Source: an uncultured Thalassospira sp.
GTDB taxonomy: Bacteria; Pseudomonadota; Alphaproteobacteria; Rhodospirillales_A; Thalassospiraceae
DNA length: 11,347 nt
NCBI GenBank assembly: GCA_946885765.1
Contig: CAMPHD010000069.1
Coordinates: 1-11,347, forward strand
Reading direction: 5' to 3'
The notes under the pieces were generated by a model, which saw only the letters and a list, made by a program, of their open reading frames with translations, was not told the DNA's origin and made no database searches. Both the position numbers and the translations under genes were made by a program. Positions 5,901-11,347 of the stretch are shown piece by piece. Positions within the stretch are counted from its first letter, which is position 1. Each line of letters opens with the position of its first letter.

Positions 5901-7308
5901 CCGGTTTCTTTACTGCGTCGGGTTTGCCAGTCCGATCCTCGGCCGGGAGGAGGACATGGAATGTCGTGCCCTTGCCCATTTCGGTTTCAAACCAGATGCG
6001 TCCGCCATGCTTGATCTGCACGATGTCATGGGTGATGGCCAATCCCTGACCGGTGCCTTTACCGACTTCCTTGGTGGTGAAAAACGGGTTGAAGATTTTG
6101 GATCGGTTTTCCTTGGCGATGCCGGTGCCGTTATCGGAAATGCTGATCAGGATGCTGTCATCAAGAAAGGTGGTTTTGATTTTGATCTCGCCTTCTTCGG
6201 GCGCGCGCCCGGCGGCGTCAATCGCCTGCGCGGCATTGACGATCAGGTTGAGAAACACCTGATTGATTTCGTTGATATGACACGGAATATGCGGCAGTTC
6301 CGGTTCGTAGTTTTCAACCAGTTGTGCGTAATGTTTCCATTCGTTGCGCGATATGACGGTAACGTTTGACAGGACCCGGTTGATATCGGTCGCGGTTTTT
6401 TCAGCCCCGCCCGGATGGGAAAATTCCTTCATCGACAGGACGATACGCGCAACCTGATTGATGCCGTCAAGCGATTGCTGGGTTGCGTGCGGAATTTCAT
6501 CAAGCAGGAATTCCAGATCGGCATCGCGCATTTTGCGCGCAAAATTATTGAAGGTGTTTTCAGGCAGTTTGTCGCGATTCTGCCAGAGTGCCTGCAAGGC
6601 AAGACCCAGAATACGTGACAGGGCCCCGTAGCCGTCATTGAGGAATTTCAGGTTGTCGCGGATATACTGGCTGGGTGTGTTGATTTCATGCGCGATCCCG
6701 CCAGCAAGATGGCCGATGGCTTCGAGTTTCAAGGCTTCGCGCAATTCACCTTCGAGCTTTTGCTGCGATTCTTCTGCCTGTTTGCGGCGCGTGATATCAC
6801 GGAAAATGTAAAGGTAGCTCATTTCACCGGTGAAATTTGCCGGGCTGACGGTGATTTCCATCGGGAAGGTGTCACCATCAAGACGTTGTCCCATGGTTTC
6901 GGTATAGTCATAGCGCAGTGTGCCACTGCTGATATTGATGCAGCGGTTCAACAATTTGTGGCGTACCGTTGATTTGCGGTCGACGAACAGTGTTTCGACC
7001 GGTGTGCCCAGCATGGTTTCCATCGTGCCACGGAGCAAGGTGAGCGCAGAGTCGTTGCAATCGCAGATCCTTCCGGCACCATCGACAACTAGAATGCCTT
7101 CAACCACACTGTTGATGATGGTTTTAAGACGTTGATTGGACTCTGTTTCGCGTTTTTTCTGTTCATTCAGCAGGGCATGAATCTGTTTAAGGGCTTCTTC
7201 GCTGACATCAAGCTGATCAATGGCATCAAGCAGGTCATCGGTTCCCGTCGAATCACTGGCGGGATGCATGATTTTGAGGTTGTCGTCATTCTGCCGTTTG
7301 TCCGTCAT
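5878..7308 (-). CDS. Cytosolic PAS-domain sensor histidine kinase
   Basis: The 476-residue protein has no membrane segment or signal peptide. In order: a charged N-terminal coiled-coil-like stretch (about 25-62), a PAS domain (about 62-175, with [12 protein letters not shown] at its end), a dimerisation region with phosphoacceptor H207 in [10 protein letters not shown], and a HATPase domain. The ATPase boxes are visible: N354/N358 ([10 protein letters not shown]), DNGTGI (392-397), IFNPFFTTK (405-413) and GKGTGQGLA (417-424). All catalytic elements look intact, so it should be an active kinase sensing an internal or PAS-bound signal. It is the last of three minus-strand genes, 27 nt after a receiver-domain protein gene, so the two upstream receivers are its likely targets. 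The start ATG 7308 has GGAA 8 nt upstream. It ends within ynfA, leaving no room for a separate terminator before that gene. Confidence 0.95.
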   Translation of the reverse strand: MTDKRQNDDNLKIMHPASDSTGTDDLLDAIDQLDVSEEALKQIHALLNEQKKRETESNQRLKTIINSVVEGILVVDGAGRICDCNDSALTLLRGTMETMLGTPVETLFVDRKSTVRHKLLNRCINISSGTLRYDYTETMGQRLDGDTFPMEITVSPANFTGEMSYLYIFRDITRRKQAEESQQKLEGELREALKLEAIGHLAGGIAHEINTPSQYIRDNLKFLNDGYGALSRILGLALQALWQNRDKLPENTFNNFARKMRDADLEFLLDEIPHATQQSLDGINQVARIVLSMKEFSHPGGAEKTATDINRVLSNVTVISRNEWKHYAQLVENYEPELPHIPCHINEINQVFLNLIVNAAQAIDAAGRAPEEGEIKIKTTFLDDSILISISDNGTGIAKENRSKIFNPFFTTKEVGKGTGQGLAITHDIVQIKHGGRIWFETEMGKGTTFHVLLPAEDRTGKPDAVKKPAIAARTK

Positions 7309-7335
7309 GCCTGCATTTCCGTTATTTCAAACGTT

Positions 7336-8520
7336 TTACGACGGCGGTGATCCGCCACGACGAATGCGTATTGGTTCGCGAAACTTGTGTATTTCCTGAA
7401 ATACGCGGAGGCGCTGCAACTGGACTTCGGAAAGGTGATTGCCATGTGTCAGCAGGACATGGCCTTCGACGGTTTCGATATCGGTCATCAGGAAGTCATT
7501 CACGCGCAGTGATTTGAGAAAGATGTCCTGTTCGCGCCCTTTGGGATGGGCTTTGATATCGTAGGAATCGTCAACGATGGCAAGAAGATCGGATATATGA
7601 TCGAGCAGGGCCGGGTCATATCGATGCGGATGATCCTGCAATTCATCAAAATTCTGGGCCAGAGGCATGTCGCTGGTACTGAGTTCGGCAAGGTCATTGA
7701 GGATGCGCAATATGCGTGCGCCTAATGGAATGTCTGTTTCCTTGGGGCTTTCGCCAACAGGAAAGCCCGACCCGTCGAAGTTCTTGAACTGCAGGTAAAC
7801 GATATCGCCGATATGGTTCAGGCGCGGAATATTGGCAATCAGCTGTCTGCCGACTTCCGGTGTACGGTTAAGCAGATCGCGTTCAAGCGGTTGCAGAACC
7901 TTGCCCATGGCAAGCCGTGCCAACGTATCGGGCGGCAGGGATACCATGCCGATTGGCGCAAGAAGGGCCGCGAGGCCCAGTTCCCATGGTTGCGGATAGC
8001 CGATATCACGCGCAATCATGTCACACCATGATTTCACCCGCATGGAACGCCCGAATATCAGGGGATTTAGCTGGGCCAGAACATCGGTCAGAACCTTGAC
8101 GCTACCGGCCAGTGTCTGTTCAAGCAGATCGCGTTCCGCCGTGATCAGGTGATGCTGGCGAATGGCATCATTGATGCCCTGTTCGAGCATTTCGTCATCG
8201 CAGGGTTTGCTGAAAAAGCGGAAAATCTTCCCGCGATTGATGGCCTCGACGGCGGTGTGCTGATCGGCGTTGCCGGTTAACATCATGCGTACCGTATCAG
8301 GGCTGATCCGGCCGATTTCGGTCAGAAGTTTTATGCCATCCATGCCGGGCATACGCATGTCGGCAATGCAGACGGCAAAGGGGCCGTCTTCCATCAGAAT
8401 GCGCAGGGCTTCCTGTCCGCCGACCGCGATTTCAAAATCGAATTTGCGGCGCATTTTACGCTGGAGCGCATGAAGCAGGTTTCTGTCATCGTCGACGAAT
8501 AGGACTTTGCTTTTTTCCAT
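7336..8520 (-). CDS. Response regulator with degenerate HD-GYP-like output domain
   Basis: The 394-residue protein starts with an intact receiver domain: D10-D12 acidic cluster, D54 in ADMRMPGMDG, T82 and K105 in FSKPC. After a helical linker (about 120-150), residues 140-345 resemble an HD-GYP phosphodiesterase fold. However, ALLAPIGMVSLP (185-196) replaces the usual ALLHDIGK motif, so the catalytic His-Asp is lost. QFKNFDGSGFP (244-254) replaces HHExxDGSGYP; the later T220-P221 replaces His-Pro. It therefore probably cannot cleave cyclic di-GMP and may act as a binding or docking domain. I chose ATG 8520, directly before the receiver, over ATG 8586, which would overlap the upstream gene and add a non-conserved 22-residue tail. 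The ribosome binding site is weak and the start is 11 nt after the preceding stop, suggesting translational coupling. Confidence 0.88.
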   Translation of the reverse strand: MEKSKVLFVDDDRNLLHALQRKMRRKFDFEIAVGGQEALRILMEDGPFAVCIADMRMPGMDGIKLLTEIGRISPDTVRMMLTGNADQHTAVEAINRGKIFRFFSKPCDDEMLEQGINDAIRQHHLITAERDLLEQTLAGSVKVLTDVLAQLNPLIFGRSMRVKSWCDMIARDIGYPQPWELGLAALLAPIGMVSLPPDTLARLAMGKVLQPLERDLLNRTPEVGRQLIANIPRLNHIGDIVYLQFKNFDGSGFPVGESPKETDIPLGARILRILNDLAELSTSDMPLAQNFDELQDHPHRYDPALLDHISDLLAIVDDSYDIKAHPKGREQDIFLKSLRVNDFLMTDIETVEGHVLLTHGNHLSEVQLQRLRVFQEIHKFREPIRIRRGGSPPS

Positions 8521-8531
8521 GGCCACGATCT

Positions 8532-9752
8532 TTACTGGGTCAGGGTTTTGTATTTGTCGGCTACAACGCGCGCAATCATGCGCCATTCTTCAAGCTGATC
8601 GGCTTTGCCGATGCTTGTGAGGTAATCCATGTCGATATGGCTTTCGAATTCCTTGCCTGCTTCTTCGAGTGCGACCTGACGTGTGAGGTCCTGGGCGACA
8701 TAGATCGCGGTCAGGACATTCATTTCACGATGCGGTGTATCCATCGGGCGGTGATGATAGGCAACGGCCTGGACCACGGGTGCGGGGAAACCCCATAATC
8801 CCAGAAGATAGGCGCCGATTTCCGGGTGCCCTGCCCCGAATTGTTCAATTTCGGCCTGTTCGATAGGGACATGTTCGTTTTCAACCCGTTCAATCACTTT
8901 GGTCATTTCTGCGTTGCGATTGGCGTAAAGGATCAGGCTGCCGACGTGGCTTAGCATACCGGTTGACGGGACGGCGTGGCAGATGGCGCGCGGAAGCTTT
9001 TCATATTCTGCAATAAGGGCTGCGGTGACGCCGATCTGCTGGCTGCGGTGGCAGAGGCGCAGCAGTTTGTCGGCTTCGCTTTTAGGGCCGTCAAAGCCGC
9101 GGAAAATGCCGACGAAAAGTGCCAGTGCCTTAAGCGTTTCGGTGCCGATCATGCGCACGGCATGAGAAACCGAGCTTATTTTCTGGGCGATGGCGAAATA
9201 GGCGGAATTGGTCAGTTTAAGGACTTCGGCGGTCAAGGCGATGTCGGAAGAAACGATCCGGGTGATCTGTTCCTGCGAGATTTTCGGATTTTCCAGTGCG
9301 GTAACGAGCCGTAAATAGGTGTCGGGCGGAGAGCTTAGCGAATTGATGCTGGCGACCAGAGACCGCAATTCCGGGCGAGTCAGAAGACTGCGCAGGTCAA
9401 GGGCGTTTTCGATTGTTTCGATCAAAAGGGAGTCTTCGCAAGGTTTGGCGAGATACTGATGCGCCGGTCCGACAGTTCGTAAAACAGCCTCTTCTTCGGC
9501 AAAGCCGGAAAGAATGATTCGTGTGGCATGCGGGTGGGTTTTTTGCAATGTGCCCAGCAGCGTTGCCCCATCCATTCCGGGCATGCGCATATCCGATACG
9601 ATGACATCTATCTGCATGGTTTTGGCCAGTTCCAGCGCATCGTTTGCGTTGGCAGCAAATACCATTTCCCAGTCGGGACGCATGCCGCGCAGCCGTCGAC
9701 GCAGGCCGCTCAGGATGTTTTCGTCATCGTCAACGAACAGGATGCTTTTCAT
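8532..9752 (-). CDS. Response regulator with HDOD output domain
   Basis: The 406-residue protein has an N-terminal receiver domain with all key residues: D8-D10, phosphoacceptor D54 in SDMRMPGMDG, S82 in ILSGF, K103 in LAKPC. An HDOD domain follows (about 135-335). It includes ISQEQITRIVSSDIALTAEV, LKLTNSAYFA and HAVRMIGTETLKAL, and later the GAGHPEIGAYLLGLWGFP segment and YHHRP. HDOD domains are non-enzymatic relatives of HD hydrolases found in signalling proteins, often with receiver domains. It is the first gene of the three-gene signalling operon. ATG 9752 begins right at the receiver; only a weak GGA lies upstream. The upstream 350-bp region must hold its promoter. The kinase two genes downstream is its likely phosphodonor, by context only. 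Confidence 0.93.
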   Translation of the reverse strand: MKSILFVDDDENILSGLRRRLRGMRPDWEMVFAANANDALELAKTMQIDVIVSDMRMPGMDGATLLGTLQKTHPHATRIILSGFAEEEAVLRTVGPAHQYLAKPCEDSLLIETIENALDLRSLLTRPELRSLVASINSLSSPPDTYLRLVTALENPKISQEQITRIVSSDIALTAEVLKLTNSAYFAIAQKISSVSHAVRMIGTETLKALALFVGIFRGFDGPKSEADKLLRLCHRSQQIGVTAALIAEYEKLPRAICHAVPSTGMLSHVGSLILYANRNAEMTKVIERVENEHVPIEQAEIEQFGAGHPEIGAYLLGLWGFPAPVVQAVAYHHRPMDTPHREMNVLTAIYVAQDLTRQVALEEAGKEFESHIDMDYLTSIGKADQLEEWRMIARVVADKYKTLTQ

Positions 9753-10102
9753 AGATTGTGGTCCATACAGTGAGCACTACTTATGGATTTGGTGATTTGA
9801 CGTGCCAGATCAAAGGTATTGAGGTCATTTAAATGAAGTTGTGCCGGGCAATGGATGGTAATGCCATTGGCATCGGGAGAGTTCCATGGAAGGAACCGAA
9901 AGTTCGATACCCGTATCTATATCTTTGTATAGATATGTAAAATTGTTTTGTAATTTATTGCGTCAACTTGTTGGAAAGTGGCGCGAAAATACCAAGATGT
10001 CATATTGTGTCAGAAAATTAGCGGTGAATCCCGGCTACAATAAAACTGTAAAAACTCCAAACCTTAAACCGGGCCAGATCTTCGGGGGATCGATCCTATC
10101 AA
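9753..10102. other. 350-bp divergent intergenic region with inverted repeats
   Basis: This spacer lies between the signalling operon (leftward) and the pentapeptide-repeat gene (rightward) and is AT-richer than the neighbours, especially 9905-9960. It holds the perfect inverted repeat at 9914-9935, an odd ATGCCA-T-TGGCAT dyad (9861-9873), a TTCCATGGAA palindrome (9882-9891), and TACAAT (10036-10041) as a possible plus-strand -10 without a clear -35. No known riboswitch core was recognised on either strand. An 80-codon frame (9886-10128) crosses it and is discussed in the findings. Confidence 0.5.
9914..9935. repeat. Perfect 8-bp inverted repeat, candidate operator
   Basis: TATCTATA (9914-9921) and TATAGATA (9928-9935) are perfect reverse complements around TCTTTG. 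The pairing continues outward as G-U then C-G if read as plus-strand RNA. No T-run fit for a terminator follows directly. Its place between two divergent transcription units suggests a regulator site, but no protein can be named. Confidence 0.45.
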
Positions 10103-11347
10103 ATGGTTTCACGTACAGAGCTGATTGAAGCGATCAAAAAGCATCAGCGATATGTATTGAAACAGCCTGGTGGCAAGCGCATGCAGCTTCGCAACGGGAA
10201 CCTTTCGCGCATCAAGATGAGCAAGATCAGCCTTGAAGACGCCATCCTGCCCGGATCGAATTTTATCCAGGCCGTCATCAATGATGTCAGCTTTAACTTC
10301 TGCGACCTTTTCGGAACCAACTTTGTCGAAGCCGATCTTGAGGGATCAAGCTTTGTGCGGGCGGATTTGCGCGGGGCGAATATGGCACGCGCCAAGCTGC
10401 GCAATGCCAACCTCAAGGGGGCCGATCTTCGATCAGGCGTTATGATTGTCATGGATGCCGGGCGCGAACGCCGGGTCAAGCGCGCAACTGATCTTGCCAA
10501 CGCGGATATGGAAGGGTCGATGCTGGCGGGGGCCAATCTGGCCGAAAGCAATATGTCGGGTTCCAGTCTGATTGATGCAGATCTTAGCGATGCCAACATG
10601 TTTGCGGTCAATCTTGCCGGGGCGGATTTATCGGGCTGCAACCTTTCGGGTGCGAAGATGAAGAACGCCAACCTCAAGGGGGCGAAGCTTCAGAATGCGG
10701 TCCTGGCGGGAACGGATTTGAGCGGCGCAAATATGCGCAATGTCGATATGACCGGTGTTGATTTGTCCCAGGCCAATACCGCCAACAGCCTTGGCAGCAG
10801 GGCGCTTGCCCCGTTGCCCGACGATATTCGCGATCTTGTGAATGCGCATAGTGAATGGTTATCGACAAACGGGCAGGTCGGGACGCCATTGAATGCAACC
10901 GGGCGTGATCTTTCGGGAATGGATTTTTCCGGTCTTGATCTGTCTGCGGCATGTTTCGATGAGTGTATCTTGCGTGGTGCGCTTTTCATCGACACCATCC
11001 TTGCCATGGCGTCATTGCGCAGTGCGGACCTGAAACTTGCCAAGATGAACAGTGCAACATTGAACGGTGCCCGGTTGACAGGGGCGAACTGCCAGAAGGC
11101 GGTTTTTCAAGGCGCGCGTTTTGGTGCGGTCGAGCAACGCGACGGTCAGGGGCATAAAACCGGCGTGATGTGGCATGCCGATCTCAGCGGTGCGGATTTT
11201 TCCAAGGCCGATATCCGCAATGCGATCTTCACCAATCCGAAGATGGCCGATGTCAAAATGGTGCGCGCCAATATTTCCGGGGTTGCGTTTGGGGAAACCG
11301 ATCTGAGCAGTGTTGATTTTGACGGGGCAAATGTCGGAGCCATTCTG
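10103..11347 (+). CDS. Pentapeptide-repeat protein, 3' end beyond window
   Basis: The frame is open from ATG 10103 to the last base, giving 415 residues without a stop. After a short charged N-terminus (about 1-26), tandem A(D/N)LxX repeats dominate, e.g. EADLEGSSFVRADLRGANM (77-94) and ANLKGAKLQNAVLAGTDL. Such repeats fold into a right-handed quadrilateral beta-helix, usually a protein-binding scaffold; the function here is unknown. The repeats are interrupted by a charged loop (113-129), a non-repeat linker rich in polar residues (about 226-266, including LPDDIRDLVNAHSEWLSTNG), and another loop (342-356). No signal peptide or membrane segment is seen. The ribosome binding site is poor: GGGGG lies about 14 nt upstream, but no other in-frame start exists. 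It is divergent from the signalling operon. Confidence 0.9.
   Translation, partial: MVSRTELIEAIKKHQRYVLKQPGGKRMQLRNGNLSRIKMSKISLEDAILPGSNFIQAVINDVSFNFCDLFGTNFVEADLEGSSFVRADLRGANMARAKLRNANLKGADLRSGVMIVMDAGRERRVKRATDLANADMEGSMLAGANLAESNMSGSSLIDADLSDANMFAVNLAGADLSGCNLSGAKMKNANLKGAKLQNAVLAGTDLSGANMRNVDMTGVDLSQANTANSLGSRALAPLPDDIRDLVNAHSEWLSTNGQVGTPLNATGRDLSGMDFSGLDLSAACFDECILRGALFIDTILAMASLRSADLKLAKMNSATLNGARLTGANCQKAVFQGARFGAVEQRDGQGHKTGVMWHADLSGADFSKADIRNAIFTNPKMADVKMVRANISGVAFGETDLSSVDFDGANVGAIL
10406..10683 (+). repeat. Exact 17-bp direct repeat inside the pentapeptide gene
   Basis: GCCAACCTCAAGGGGGC occurs at 10406-10422 and 10667-10683, in the same reading frame, encoding ANLKG(A). It reflects the tandem pentapeptide structure and may mark a recent duplication of coils or a site of recombination between them. 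Confidence 0.6.

Noticed and set aside
7343..7356. Hairpin GGCGG-TGAT-CCGCC at the end of the second receiver gene
   Set aside because: It lies in coding sequence with no T-run after it, between tightly spaced operon genes, so it is not a terminator.
8521..8586. Longer start (ATG 8586) for the second receiver protein
   Set aside because: It would overlap the upstream gene by 55 bp and add a tail before the receiver; ATG 8520 starts exactly at the domain.
9801..9807. TGGCACG on the minus strand, resembling a sigma-54 -24 element
   Set aside because: The required TTGC-type -12 element is absent at the right spacing.
9841..9935. Possible glycine or cyclic-di-GMP riboswitch around GGGAGAG
   Set aside because: Neither conserved core was found on either strand; only simple dyads are present.

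Overview
The window looks like chromosomal DNA of an alphaproteobacterium, probably a Rhodospirillales member of the Thalassospira type. That placement is inference from the gene set and moderate-high GC with dense genes; no 16S or other marker is present. Two genes run off the ends: a methylmalonyl-CoA mutase small subunit at the left edge (minus strand) and a pentapeptide-repeat protein at the right edge (plus strand).

Left part (1-2367): mutA is read leftwards, and its 5' half plus most of the coding sequence are visible. Upstream of it, on the same strand, is a clear cobalamin riboswitch aptamer (about 1937-2067), with the conserved core, the B12 box and two closing stems. A plausible promoter starts the leader about 20 nt before the aptamer, and a perfect 11-bp inverted repeat covers its -35 region. 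A coenzyme B12-dependent enzyme therefore appears to be controlled by a B12-sensing RNA.

Middle part (2368-5900): a single-domain response regulator (+) is followed by phenylalanine-4-hydroxylase phhA (-), whose terminator lies between them. An Lrp/AsnC regulator is divergent from phhA and is its likely regulator. After a terminator comes an apparent two-gene unit: a Rhizobium etli-type (Asparaginase_II family) L-asparaginase and a YnfA/UPF0060 small membrane protein.

Right-middle part (5878-9752): three minus-strand signalling genes form one operon: a REC-HDOD protein, a REC protein with a degenerate HD-GYP-like domain (catalytic HD residues replaced), and a cytosolic PAS histidine kinase. 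The kinase gene ends inside the 3' end of ynfA (23-bp convergent overlap).

Right part (9753-11347): a 350-bp AT-richer spacer with inverted repeats separates this operon from the divergent pentapeptide-repeat gene, which has a non-repeat linker and two loop insertions. No tRNA, rRNA, CRISPR array, transposase or prophage gene was seen. The most notable item is the mutA riboswitch and its possible expression platform.
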